In this document: one piece after another, positions 33,840-45,385 of the stretch
Layout of the letters: each line of letters starts with the position of its first letter
Position numbering within the stretch: position 1 is the stretch's first letter
Source: Norana najaformis
Taxonomy: Eukaryota > Annelida > Clitellata > Crassiclitellata > Hormogastridae
Length of the DNA: 64,000 bases
Assembly (NCBI GenBank): GCA_964023275.1
Contig: OZ029922.1
Span: forward strand, 3,161,034-3,225,033
Direction of reading: 5' to 3'
Position numbers and translations under genes: made by a program
The notes under the pieces: model-generated
What the model saw: the letters and a program-made list of their open reading frames with translations, nothing else
Databases searched by the model: none
What the model was told of the DNA's origin: nothing

Positions 33840-34745
33840 TTGAAAGGCCGCTACAAACTATTAATGATGGCCTTAATCGTTAGTAACCCAAGGCCGGGCA
33901 GTATTTTTATTCCTAGCTTCCGCAGTCCAGGGTCGTCGGTCAAAGTATAACACGTCTTGGTTTTCATCTAACTCCCTTTATGTAGCACTAGTCATACGAC
34001 CGATTTCACTTCACACCGACCATCAATTGCTACCGAACAAGAGTATAGATATTTCCAGTTTAGATCAGTTTGTTTTAAGATGATAGACATAACAAATTTA
34101 TAGCAAATTTTGACAGTATGATTTTGATGCCACATTAGTTATCCCGTTGATACCATTTTGTCTCAGTCGATTTGTGATATGCATCAGCTTCTATTCCTTG
34201 GGCTGAATTTGTATTGTCTCAATTTCAACTTTAGAATTGTTCAGAATTTGTAAACTTACCTGTTAAGCTGACCAACAATACATTAAATTTAACAAAGCCA
34301 ATAAATGCTGCAATTGGTTGTGAACAAGCGAATACGTATCATTTGTATCTAAATGGCTTACTCAGCCATACTAGCTTAGGCTGACGAAAAATTACAGTTG
34401 ACGATTAAGATTGTTTTCGGTAACTCCGGCTGTTTGCGGCACGTAGGGCTATTTGTGAAACTAGGCGATTGTGCGTGACGCACAGCTTCCTGCGAGCAAC
34501 AGGCTTCTATCCGGGTATTTAGTGAATTTTATTTGTGAATTTTTGGTCTGGATGACTTTGTTTAGGAAAAATTGTGCTTTAATACACGAATTTCTTTTCA
34601 TCTCTTGATTTATTCTGTACAAATATAAAAGAATTTTGACGGACGTCTGAAAGCAACAAAATTTCAGCGTTATTCAACGTAAGGTAACTTGTTACAGTCG
34701 TTTTTGTTGTTGTTCGGCCGCAAATTAAGTTCTACCGTTGATCGA
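33840..34745. other. upstream region of tautomerase gene, intergenic
   Basis: No ORF recognised. It presumably contains the tautomerase promoter. A TGACGCAC-type site lies near 34,476, but it is far from the start and cannot be tied to this gene. Confidence 0.3.
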
Positions 34746-34749
34746 ACAT

Positions 34750-36905
34750 GGTAATAATAATAATTAGCAACTTCTAATGCGCCAGTGTCTAATGCACAAG
34801 GCATCAACCGATGGCACACCAAAACCAAGCCACAATGAGGTCGATATCCAGCAACCGAAAAAGCTCGTTTACCAAGAACAGTTCTAGCCCAAGGTATGAC
34901 CAGAGAAAGACAATCAGATGACCTTGCAGAATAATGGTAAGTCTGGGGAATAAGGATTGATTTCAAGTATTGCGGTTGGTCATAGTTCAGTGTTTTATAA
35001 ACTGTAAGTCCTAATTTGAAACAAATCTTTTGCTGAACAGGAAGCCAATGTAAAGATTTAAGCACAGGGGTTATATGCTCATATTTAGAAGTATTTGTTA
35101 TGGCTCTAGCCAAGGAGTTCTGAACTCTTTGGAGTTTCTGCATGTTTGATTTAGTGATACCAACAAGAATGGAGTTACAATAGTCAAGACAACTGGAGAC
35201 CAATGCGTTAGCTAAGGATATTCTGGAAGACGTGGGGACATAATGCCTAATTCTGCGTATGTCTCGAATATACATATATGATGACTTACAAATACCATTT
35301 ACATAGTTTGTGAGGGACATGGTTGAATAGAAAACAACACCCACGTCACGAGCAGTATCAGTCATCTCAATGAGTGAATCACCCAGTTTTACAGATTTAA
35401 GCCATTCGAATTTCTTAAGTTGCTGAGGAGTGCCAAGCAGTAGAAATTCAGTTTTCGAGGGGTTAAGGAGAAGTTTATTTGCTGCCATCCAAGACTGCAG
35501 CTCTTCAAAGGCATCAGACAACAGCTGCACAAACGAGTGACAAGTCAAACTGTCAAATGATATGTAGATTTGGGTGTCATCAGCATAGAAATGATATCCC
35601 AGTGAATGATTGTCTAGCAGAGTACCTAGAGGTGTGGTGTATAATGTAAACAAAAGAGGACCAAGTACAGAACCCTGCAGAACGCCACAAGTCAACGAGG
35701 CACTAGCTGAATAATGTCCATTTAAATATACAGATTGAGTGCGAGGGCTGAGGTAAGTAGCAAACCAGTATAGGGCAGGACCAGAAACTCCAAACCAATG
35801 TTGAAGACGATGTAAAAGGAGAGAGTGGTCGACAGTATCAAAGGCAGCAGACAAATCAAGGAGAACAAGTGCAGTCACCTTACCCTTATCCATGGAGCAA
35901 GCAGGGCAGATTCTGTTGAATGAAATTTACGGTATGCAGACTGAAATGGAGAAATTAGTGGGTTGGAAGAAAGGTGAGCTTGCATACAATTCAAAACTAC
36001 CCGTTCAAGAATTTTAGATATAAAATTCAAAGTTGAGATGGGTCTGTAATTAGACACTTGGATCGAGAGAAGGTTTCTTTAGCAGAGGATGAACTATGGC
36101 ATGAGCAAAACCAGAAGGAAAGGATCCCTCAAGCAATGAGAAATTGATAATTGATGTAATGGTTGGATCAAGTACATCAAAACATTGTTTTAGGTAAGAA
36201 CTGGGAATGGTGTCTAGGAGAGAGAGAGGTTTTGTCAGGTGAAGAAAATATGAATCTGCGGACCTCCGCAAGAGTTGTTGGCAGAAAGTAATCCAAGACT
36301 GGAGGAGAAGAACTAGGAAGAAGAAATTTATCACATAACAAATAACCATTAAATTTCAGCCTTATACCAGAAATCTTATCAGCAAATAAGGTCAAAAATT
36401 TACTGGCTAGCTCTTGGGTAGCACAGAACACGCCAAAAGATGAATTTAATTTCTCTCTGTGTAGTAATTTATTCAAAGCCATCCACAGAGTTTTTGGAGA
36501 TGTAGAACTTTCGGCAATTAAATTAAATATTCTGATTTTGCTGAACAAACAAGTTTGCGCACAAGTTTACACTGTTGCTTAAACCTACTGAGGGAAGTCG
36601 AGAGTGGCGCCACCAACGCTCTAACTGACTTCTGTGATGCTTAGCATCGGAAATGGCAGAGTTGAACCAAGGCTGGGGTATGCGCTCTACTACTCTTTTA
36701 GTTCTAAAAGGAATTTGTCTGTCAAGAAGCTCAGATAAAGTAGACTGGAACTGCATAGCCAGTTCATTAGCAGTTTGTGCAGGAGATAACCACAATGGAG
36801 ATGTTAAGATATCATGCTTCAGCTTATTTATAAATTCCAGACGATGTTATTTATATTTAATTCTCATCAACTTTTATGCATTAGTAATTGTACTTGAATT
36901 ATTTG
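34750..36905 (-). mobile_element. CR1/L2-like non-LTR retrotransposon, 5'-truncated and frameshifted
   Basis: Minus-strand reading: a pre-RT region (36,800-36,050; WFNSAISDAKHHRSQLERWW and TIPSSYLKQCFDVLDP), RT motif 0-2 (36,057-35,875; SNYRPISTLNFISKILE), then a 407-codon open stretch (35,893-34,670) with RT motif A (LDLSAAFDTVDH), motif B (GVLQGSVLGP), catalytic YADDTQ, and thumb and C-terminal conserved blocks. At least four frame changes break the ORF. The endonuclease domain is missing on the 5' side. The 3' end (34,750) reads (ATT)n followed by the TATAGCGCC-type tail seen scattered all over the window, so this looks like a relative of the source family. It reverse-transcribed its own RNA when active; this copy is dead. 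Confidence 0.9.
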
Positions 36906-38346
36906 ACACGCTGTGTGTTAGTGTCGCAAATTCATCGTTGCTTTACATGATTTAATGGTTGCAATGCAGCTCCAGTGACCATCATAGTGACCATGATCCT
37001 GAGGCCGAGAGCGGCGAGAATAATGGCGGCTAGCAGAGACGGGATTGACACGTATGTTGTTTGGGCTGCTGGAACTTACTATTGTCATCCCAGTTTGCTG
37101 ATTGTTTAGTTATTATTCATCTTTGCATAGCACCCGCCTGAGCTTATTCTCATAGCGTGATCATGTTTTGTCATGCATGTGGTAATCGTTCCATCAAAGC
37201 AATCAGAAGAGTTTGAGTGTAAGTTGTACTGTGTAAAATTCAAAATGGAGCTAATGTTTTATCATATCCCATCGTGAAGGGACATGCTTGCAGTTTAGGG
37301 GACCGGCCTATTTTGGGCGTCGCATGCTGACAGTGTAAGCAGTGCTTTAATTTGGGTGTGAGTTTGACCTTGTGGCCTGGGCTATTAATCGTTTGTATGT
37401 TGCAGTTTTAGTGCTGCCATCAACATGAATCTGTTTGAGTTACACAAAATTTGCAAAGATTAACTAAGTGTTTTGAAATATTTACAAACGCTAGGAATTA
37501 TACATAGTTTTGTAAACTGTGTACAGTCCCAACAGCCATTTAGCTTAATTAAGGAGTTGTCGAAATCCAGCGGGTAGCCTATTTATATATCTTGTGACAC
37601 ATTTCTGAACGCTTTCCCTGATAAGTTTTTCTTTCTTTTTTCTAATTTGTTTTTTTCTTAAAATGTTGACAACATATGTTTTGTTTATGAAACCTTACAC
37701 ACGTGTCCTTATTTGAATGATTGACTTAAGCCACACCTATACGACGACGTCATGCGGATAGCATAACGACCAAAAGTGCAAGTATGCCTGTGAAGCTGCT
37801 TTTTTGTCTATACAAAAATTATTCTATTTCAGGAGGAGATGACTGAAGTTTATGTGATTAAATACCTTTAAAAATATCTTAGATATCATTTGCTTTAGAA
37901 TGCCAAATTTAATAATTACTAAAATACACAGAAAATTTATTTATAAATATTTACATGCTAGTCCGCTGCTTCTGTTCCATTTTATGAGCAAAGAACTTGA
38001 TCAAGTGTTTTGCTGTGAAATCAGGTTGTTGGTAAATAAGTAAAATTGAAAAATAAGTACAACCAGTCACTTTTATTGACAGTCTTAATTACACAAGAAC
38101 ATTTACATGTATTTTGTTTGATAAACTAAATCGGGAGACTATTTGCTCAAGATTTCTTACATCTGTGTCTCACTGATGTTATTAACTGTTGTTGAAATAA
38201 AAGTTAAAGATTACACCTGTTAAGTTTGTTTTCTCTTTCTTCACATTCTGATGTTTGATGAGAAAATTTAAGATGCTTGGTACCACATGTAGTTTAAAGA
38301 GATTTTTTGTTGATTGTTGTAACTGCAGTTTTTTTTTACATTACAG
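36906..38346. other. upstream region of the zinc-finger locus
   Basis: No confident coding exon. Two short candidates: ATGGCGGCTAGCAGAGACGG at 37,023, running into an AC/GTATGT donor at 37,052 (phase 2), and ATG at 37,163 reading MFCHACGNRSIKAIRR before a weak GTTTGA. Only the second would join the exon at 38,347 in frame. The GC-rich patch around 36,995-37,060 may be the promoter and first exon. Confidence 0.35.
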
Positions 38347-39363
38347 ATACAGTGTGCAAGAGTTTATGATTATTTTTCAGGTTTAAAGGAAGAAATGCTT
38401 CTGAAAGCCGACCAGCAGCGTGTGACAGCCTTGTTAACTGAAACCGTCACTCTGCTGTGCAAGAACGGCCTACACTTCAAGTCCCAGTTCAAAATTGAGG
38501 GTTTGATTGGTATAACACTTGACCAGGAAGACATTTTCTTGGTTAACATCAATGAAACTGTTGCTGTAGAGGGACCCGTTCAAGAGAACGAAAATGCGAA
38601 CAGTCCGCCTCCGATCGACGGGAGGCCCACCGCGTCGAAAAAGCGCCGGCAGAGACACACACCAATTGAAAGTATGCAAGGCGTGACCTCGGATTCCTCG
38701 TTGCCTTGTACCAAACCTGCGTCTGTGACGACCCCTAAAGAATCATTTGTTTCTGCACATCTTGACAATAGTTCAACATCTGACCGCCGTTCCTGCTCAC
38801 CTGTGCAGCCTGGCTCGGTTAAAAGCCAGTCAGAAGATGTGGGGTTGGCTAGGCCCGGTTCGCCTCGAACATCCTTGCCGGGTAAAGCTTCGGAGACGAA
38901 TGTTTCTGATCGTATCATGTCGTTCTGTGATGTTCCCATAAAATTAGACTATGCGCTCGGCTCACAAGACTCGACCGGCAATACTTCAGACAGTCGTCGT
39001 GTCAGCGAACCAACATCCAAACGACCTCGCCGCCATATGCCCAGCCAGGCATCAGATGCCTCGCTAGTGCAGGAGCAGAACAGTGTAGAACCGGCTAGCT
39101 TCGACATGCCATCTGGCTCGAGTGCATGCAAAATGGAGCCTTCAGATATCATTGAAATTAAGGAAGAGTCGCTTTCAGATGATGAAATGAAAGAATCCAT
39201 AGCCGGTTACTCGTCCTACGCTGAATACAGCGCTGCAGCAGCTGCAACGTACAGCAACAGTGACTTAGACGCAAGCCAGATGTATGGAGAAACATCTGGC
39301 TTTCAGGCAGATACGATGTTCCAGGGTGATATGCAGCCGAACGTGGCTTCACGATCACATGAG
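38347..39363 (+). CDS. shared 5' exon of alternative-terminal-exon zinc-finger locus
   Basis: Acceptor TTTTTTTTACATTACAG; the exon opens in phase 0 (IQCARVYDYFSGLKEEML), the first in-frame ATG is at 38,395, and it ends CAT GAG before GTGAGC, again phase 0. From the ATG (323 residues): residues 1-58 are a compact predicted alpha/beta region (RVTALLTETVTLLCKNGLHF, IEGLIGITLDQEDIFLVNIN) that I do not recognise; it is not a BTB domain by eye. Then come basic NLS-like KKRRQRH (82-88), a Ser/Pro-rich linker, a second basic patch KRPRRH (209-214), a SUMO-type IKEE in an acidic stretch (255-265), and an Ala/Tyr-rich end. Without splicing it runs only eight codons to a stop. Role inferred: nuclear regulator whose DNA-binding tail is chosen from the downstream exons. 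Confidence 0.8.
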
Positions 39364-39965
39364 GTGAGCTTCCTTTCAAATTCTTAATTCATTTATCAAA
39401 TTGTTCAGTGTTCCTGCATTCCTAGAAGTTACACTTGCACATACTCACTCAGAATTGTTTCAAAAAGCTTCTCTTTGTTTGAGATTCAAACTATTACAAC
39501 TTTCAACATTGTCATTTTAGTCTTAAGTATAACCCAGCTTATAATTCCTTTTTGGAGCAAATACTTCAAAATTTTCAAATGTTTCCAAAGCATACTAACT
39601 TCCACTGATTGGTTGATTTGTACTAAGTTTATTCAGAATTGTTCAGATTGATATGTGCACATAAAAAATTCACAGAATGATGAAAAAAGTTAGTTGAACA
39701 AATTTACTTTAGCTGAACAAATTTACTTTCATAATTATCGTACTTGAAACTAGGAATTTGCTATTTGGAAATCATTCATGGCATTTAGCGCAAGGCAAAA
39801 ACACATTTTGTGTGAGTTGTAACTTCAAGGAATGTATTTAGGGCTGGTTGTACTCTTGGGAATCAAACTAAATGCCCAGGAAGATATGGGTTAATGGTTC
39901 TAGACATGTAGTTACTCTGCCATTAGTTGAGGGGAGGCTTTGCTCATTGCGAGGCTGCAGTGGAT

Positions 39966-41048
39966 CAGTACGTGACGTTTTGGTGCCGCTGTTTTGGCTC
40001 CGGCCGTTTTGGTACGACGATAGGGCTGACTTACGTGCTAACATAAGGTAATGAAACCAGTACAGTACGTTAGTGCGCAAGGCATTACTCCACAAGTGAC
40101 ACTAATCCGAGTGACGCTAATCTGCATAGCAAATTCATTATAAAGCACTGCTCGGCGTTGCTTATATATTCTGTTGAGAAAGTTCATTCCAACTTACTGC
40201 TTTGCTCTGCTCGCAAAGATTTTAAAATAACATTCGTGCAAGACGCAGCAAGAGCATATTAAATTATATGAAAAGTTACATATATAAAGTATGATAAATA
40301 TATCACGTATCATTCTGTGACACCTTTAAAATGGAAACTGTGCAGTCGAAGCGTGGCAAGGAAAAGCTTATGCACGAAGGATACCTCTACGTGTTTGATA
40401 AGTTCAGTGCAGACCATTCCAAGAAGTTCTGGCGATGTGAGCTGAAGAATGCATGCAAGGCCCGTCTACACACGACTGCAGATACTGATCGAGTTCTGGT
40501 GCAGATAAACCAGCACAGTCACGGAAGTGATGCGGCGAGTTAAGTGCAGAAAATACATCAATGCAGATCTCAGAATCAGGACAACTGTTGAGAGTTACAA
40601 CGAACGAAACATCATTGAGCACCTTAGAGGACTATCGCATAATTTTTTGATGGACTTGTGAACTGATGGACTGTACAGTTTACCAAAACGTAACACATTG
40701 AACAATATTCATTTAACATTCCTTGACAACTTTGATATACTACATTTATTTTAAAATGTATTAATGCTCTGATATGCTACGTTTATTTCAAAATGTATTA
40801 AAACTTTGATATACTGCGTTTATTTCTAAATGCATTAAAACAAAGTAACAAAGATAGCGCGTTTACGGCATCGAACAATACAACTTTGCATTAAAAAAAC
40901 AAACATTTATTGTCAACTGTTATGTACTATGTTTACTATGCTGACTGAGAAATGCATTTATCTTTATAAGCGCCAAAACAGACACATCCAACACGGTGGC
41001 GCCAAAACTTCCCACGCCAAAATGGCAGCGCCAAAACGTCATGCTTCA
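39966..41048 (+). mobile_element. MULE-like DNA transposon with FLYWCH ORF, in the first large intron
   Basis: Imperfect terminal inverted repeats begin TGACGTTTTGG(C/T)GC on both ends (left about 39,972; right complement about 41,040), each with further internal TTTTGGCGCC-type repeats. A 9-bp target-site duplication GCAGTGGAT lies at 39,957-39,965 and 41,049-41,057. FLYWCH fingers and 8-11 bp duplications are typical of Mutator-like elements. No DDE transposase is visible in 1.08 kb, so this is a deleted, non-autonomous copy. Confidence 0.7.
40331..40543 (+). pseudogene. FLYWCH zinc-finger ORF of the MULE-like element
   Basis: The 70-codon ORF reads METVQSKRGKEKLMHEGYLY, then FWRC, CKARLHT and NQHSHGSDA. 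This is the C2H2 FLYWCH finger with its Gly-Tyr, Trp-Arg-Cys and His-x-His landmarks. The frame breaks directly after the finger; the +1 frame continues with AARV-like residues and INADLRIRTTVESYNERNII, the helical region expected next. So it is a decayed fragment of a larger protein. A GTGCAG before codon 6 happens to give a phase-0 acceptor-like site. Confidence 0.7.
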
Positions 41049-41059
41049 GCAGTGGATTG

Positions 41060-42060
41060 AGATTACTCTGCATTTATTTAAGGTTTTGCTCATTGCGAGT
41101 CTGCAATAGATTGTGATGCAGCAAATTTATTTGCTTAAGTCAGGAGTTGTTTTAGTACAACCATATGCCAAATACATTTCCATGGAAAACCTAGGAAATA
41201 CAATAGTTCTGGGTCTGAGTTCTTTGGAATTAACAGAGACTTGATATGAAAGTACACAAACCTTTTCACGATGCTGCCAGATAAAGTTTAATAGAGCTTG
41301 GCTTTTGGAACCTGCATCATAATGAGGTATTTTTACAGCAAGTTTGCAATTTGTGGCAGAATTAAATTTGAGATATATGTTCCCATCTGCACTTCATCAG
41401 AATACCTGTTTTAATGAAGCGTGTAATACAGAGACCCCAGAGAAATAAACTTCAGTTAGGCTTCCAAATCTGACAAGATAAAATTCAGCATCTGCGCTAA
41501 AAAGTAGTACTGATTAGCAATCAGACTGTGGCTTAATTGAAGTAAGGCCCTAGCTTAAGGAAAGTGTGGGTTAATTTTTTCTGGATTTCTTATCAGCTGC
41601 TGTGGTTTTGATTAGTACTAGTGCAACCAGCCCTTAGTTTAGCAGAGAGTTAGCTTCTCTCGGTGTAGTTGAAGTATCGCTTTCATTGAATAATACTAAA
41701 GCTACAGTTCAACAGGATGTAGGAAATTGTGAGCTGTAAGGTTCTAAATAGAAAAATAAATGTGGGTTTAATGTTTCAGCTGAACTGTAGAACTGCATTT
41801 GACGGTGTGTGCAAAACCCTAATAGCTCTAGGTTCATAAACACATTGTATACCGGCAGTCACGTCGAATGTCAACGGGAAGTTATATTTTCGTGTCAAGA
41901 CTTGTTTGTGATAACTCCCCAAAGAGTCAGAATGTCTTTGAGATTTGATTGACCAGAGTCGATTGATGTTCTGTGCATTATTACAGGGTGCAGTAGGTAT
42001 TTTAGAGTTGATTGATTAGGTGATAGGAGAATTAGGTAGATTCTTATAATTATTGTAAAA
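41060..42060. other. intron, no feature recognised
   Basis: AT-rich intron. The first 50 bp (ACTCTGC..., TTTGCTCATTGCGAG) duplicate the sequence left of the MULE-like element (39,911-39,965). Confidence 0.4.
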
Positions 42061-42068
42061 GCAGTCAT

Positions 42069-42380
42069 GATGACGGAGTTTTAGTCCAAGATGATAGGCA
42101 TCTTTGGGCAGCAAGTTCTTACAAATGTTGTCAAACCAATGGAGATGAAATGGAGCTACGGCCTGAGCTGACAGGAAGCTGTGGTCCAACAAGTTCCTTC
42201 AAATGTTACACAACGAACCGTGATGAGCTGCTACGATCCGAGATGATGGAAAGCTTTGGTTGTGCAAGTTCTTTTAAACGTTACGAGGCCACTCGAATTG
42301 ATGCAGAACTTTGGCCCGACATGACGAAGAGATGTGGTCCAGGCAAGTTCTTTTGAATTTTGTGAAACCAGTCACAGTGA
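42069..42380. repeat. 75-78 bp tandem repeat, four copies, open in frame
   Basis: Copies start near 42,069, 42,144, 42,222 and 42,300 and share GAAGCTNTGGT and 'GCAAGTTCTTTNAAANGTTA'. The 78-bp period is a multiple of three, so a 26-residue repeat is readable (SSFKCYTT / SSFKRYEA). Lacking clear splice sites, it is kept as a minisatellite within the intron. Confidence 0.7.
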
Positions 42381-42994
42381 ATTTCTACTGTTAAATCTGG
42401 GCTTCTAGCTGAATTTATTCTTAGCTTAAAGTCAACAAATTGTGGCTTTTGTGACGTCAGCAGATGATGGCTAATGAGTTGTTGGCAATGAGGGCACTTT
42501 TCTGATGTTGGGACCTGTGTACCTTTGAAGTTTATGAAGCTGGATGTACCTGTACTGTTTGTATAGCATCCTTATGCCTTCCTCTGCATCCAAATAGGAA
42601 AAGAACAGTTTAGGATTTACAGTACTCCACAGTGGTGGAAGGCATTGCTATATGGAGTTCTGATTGCTGTGCTAGTCTGGTTCTAGTGCTGAGGAAGAGT
42701 TTCACATGCACATGTATGCAGTTTGTATAATAAAAGTTGGCTTTTGATGTTTAGACACTGGGTGATGAACTGATGTGATGGACTAGCCATCTGGGTGGGA
42801 AATGTTCTTGAGTTTTTCCTAATAAAGCAAGACGCAAAACATACATTTAGTGAATCCATGTAAAAACTATTTTTTTTGCGTGGCTTTATTTTGCCAAACA
42901 GGTATTTCATGAGTCAGATTTATGGCTATTGACAGTCTGTGTTGAATTTCTTGTATGTTGTTATTTTTTGTTTTGCCATGAGCTATAGAGAGTT

Positions 42995-43175
42995 CTGTAG
43001 TGCAGTGATTAGCATGCTGGACTGTCATTCCATAAGTTGAGGTTCAGATCCTCACAAGAACAGAACAATATCTAAAGATTTTTGTTCCACTGATGTCCTC
43101 TAGTGATTTCGGGTATAAGTACGTTGACTGTGCTCTACAGGTAGGAGAATAAGGTGATGAAAGAGATCATTGGCC
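42995..43175 (+). mobile_element. tRNA-derived SINE
   Basis: Box A-like 'TAGTGCAGTGATTAGCATGC' and box B 'GAGGTTCAGATCCTC', then a body with 'CGGGTATAAGTACGTTGACT' and a purine-rich end; same family as 11,884. Confidence 0.7.
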
Positions 43176-45082
43176 AGGTGTACTTCTATTTATCTATCCT
43201 TTGTGAAATTTAAGAACTTCCATATTATTTTTATTAGATTGTTTATGCATGTTGCTATATCTGTATATGAATAATTATATCTCATTTTGAAAACTCACAA
43301 GTGACAATATATTTGGGGTCTTTTTGGTAATAAGTATGCTGTAGAGGTTATTTGATGTTGGTTTAGGCTTTTTATTAAAGCAACAAATGTTGGCTGATAG
43401 GTGGATTTTGACAAAGATTCTTATGCATAGTGTTAATTTGGACCAGCTCATCTGCTAAGCAGTTCAGCTACATAATCTCACAACACTTTCCTTTTGGCAC
43501 ATCAGAAGAGGCTACCGGCATGGTTTTGTGAAAGGCAGGCTACAGTTCTTGTTTGTTAGCTTTCCATTGGCTGTTGAACTCAGTGCAGTTCTGTGATGTA
43601 CACTGAATAAACTTTGACCTTGTCTGGTAGCCTGAACAACAGGGGCAAAAAACCATTGTACCTTTTAATATAACATGTGCTTCTGTGATCATCGTCTTGT
43701 AACAAATGCGTCTTCTCTGCTGTCCGACTGTCATATTATCTGACTGTTATATTATCTGACGTTGACTTGGGTTGAGTTAATGTCAGCACTTTGTATGATA
43801 TATTTACAGACAAGGAGGATTTTTTCAGTTAAGAGTAAATTTGCAGACTCTGTAGCCACGTATCATCGTCTGTAGTTTGGCACAAAAACCTGTTCACACT
43901 GATACTTGGCAGTTTGCAGTGGAATCGTTTATACAGCAGATGGTTATCTTAGAATAAGCTGTGGTGCCTTCTTGTTCTACAGTGGGCCTGCTTTGCCACT
44001 TATCTGGTTCATGTTTTGACTGTGTGAATGTGCAAAATTAGAATATGGTTCCATTGGAGAGGGGTAGTTCTACAGGTTTATGAAAGTGGAGAATACATAT
44101 GTAGAGGATGGTGGTTTTATCACTTAATGAAGTTGGGGATTATTTATGTATTGGAGAAATTACAATTGGTGAGCAGTGTCTGATATTGATGTGTAATGAA
44201 TTTGCATGCTGCTGGTCCCTATTTTCTGAGAGTTGTATGATTCACTGTAATTTTTCTGATTGAGCAATGTCAGTTGCTACTCAGAACCATCTAGTCCATT
44301 TCACACTATTAAGGATAGATTCTGAATGTCCCTGGACGTTAGGCATTGCATTTTAAAAAGTTGTAAAAGCAGCCTTTGAATTGGATTGACTGTTCTGCTG
44401 AAGTTGCAAAATATAACGAGTTGCTGATCACATTGTCAGAATAATTTGTAATTCCTCCTTTATGCAGAGTAGTTTAGAGACTTTTACTTTGGTAAACAAA
44501 CTTTCTCTTGAGGTTAGGATTTGAAATCCAGTTCTTTTGCAAGAGTATTTCTTGGTCTTAGTCACTCTACCAACTTTTGGACAAATCAGATATGTTGAAG
44601 CAAGTTTGTACATTGCACCGATCCGATAGAAGAACATCATCGAAGATTGATTTCTTTTAAGGATGGCTTGTTTTTTGTAATACAGTTCAGTTACCTGAGC
44701 TTGCAGCACTTTCTCCGCAGGTTATCGCAAAAAGCGACCTGAGTGAGTTCGTAGAAGGGAAGCCGCAGTTGTCCAGCGAAGAGAAGAGATCTTGGCATTA
44801 GGAAGCAGTTTAACAATCCAGCTGACCTAAATGAAAGCAAAAAGTGATTACAGGGATATGATATTTGTGCTTTGACATTCTAGACCTGTTCAGTTTTCTG
44901 AGGCTGTCTTTTTGTGAATGAGCTTGCTTTATTTGGGATAAGATATAAAGTCAGAGGATAGGCAGAGGTTAATTAGCAAGGTCTTGCCAGGGCACAGAGA
45001 GCAGCTGTAGATGATTTGATGGGTTTTCTCTTCATCATCACCATGTGTGCCGCTAAATCCTTCTTAATGCGTTCTGTTACAG
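43176..45082. other. intron before the first zinc-finger exon
   Basis: No exon recognised. A diverged minus-strand tRNA-like block lies near 44,515-44,580. The last 60 bp carry the TGCCGCTAAATCCTTCTTAA acceptor-proximal motif shared with other finger exons. Confidence 0.5.
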
Positions 45083-45385
45083 GCACAAGCAAATACGTGG
45101 TGTGTGGAGGGCGGCAGTGCTTTTAGAGTAAATCAGTGCAGTCAGTGTGGAAAACACTTTTCAACAAGTGCCAACCTGAAGGCCCATATTAATTTGGTGC
45201 ACTGCAAAAATTATCGACACTCTTGTCCAATCTGTGGGAAGAAAGTTCAGAAACGGAGTCATCTGAATGGACATATGGCAAATAGCCACAACATGCCTAA
45301 GCGATTCAAGTGTGACATATGTCTGAAAGAATTTGGATACAGGCATCACCTCACAAGACACACAAGTCACGTGCATTGCCGATGA
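45083..45385 (+). CDS. alternative terminal zinc-finger exon 1 (3 C2H2)
   Basis: Acceptor TTCTTAATGCGTTCTGTTAC-AG, phase 0, 100 residues then TGA. It begins AQANTWCVEGGSAFRVNQ. Three C2H2 fingers follow: CSQCGKHFS...H-x4-H, CPICGKKVQ...H-x4-H and CDICLKEFG...H-x4-H. The linker before the last finger is HNMPKRF, the signature shared by the array. It would join in frame to the shared exon at 39,363 and supply the DNA-binding tail. No canonical AATAAA was found before the next exon; a TATAAA variant is near 45,688. Confidence 0.88.
   Translation, partial: AQANTWCVEGGSAFRVNQCSQCGKHFSTSANLKAHINLVHCKNYRHSCPICGKKVQKRSHLNGHMANSHNMPKRFKCDICLKEFGYRHHLTRHTSHVHCR

Noticed and set aside
34670-35893. 407-codon minus-strand ORF as a possible host gene
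   Set aside because: RT motifs (FDTVDH, YADDTQ), frame breaks upstream and a dispersed 3' tail show it is part of a dead LINE.
38347-39363. BTB/POZ identity for the shared exon
   Set aside because: The layout suggests lola, but the sequence has no visible BTB landmarks, so I do not assign it.
40331-40543. FLYWCH ORF as a genuine alternative tail exon
   Set aside because: TIR-like ends, a 9-bp duplication and a frameshift right after the finger fit a decayed transposon better. Kept open only as a finding.
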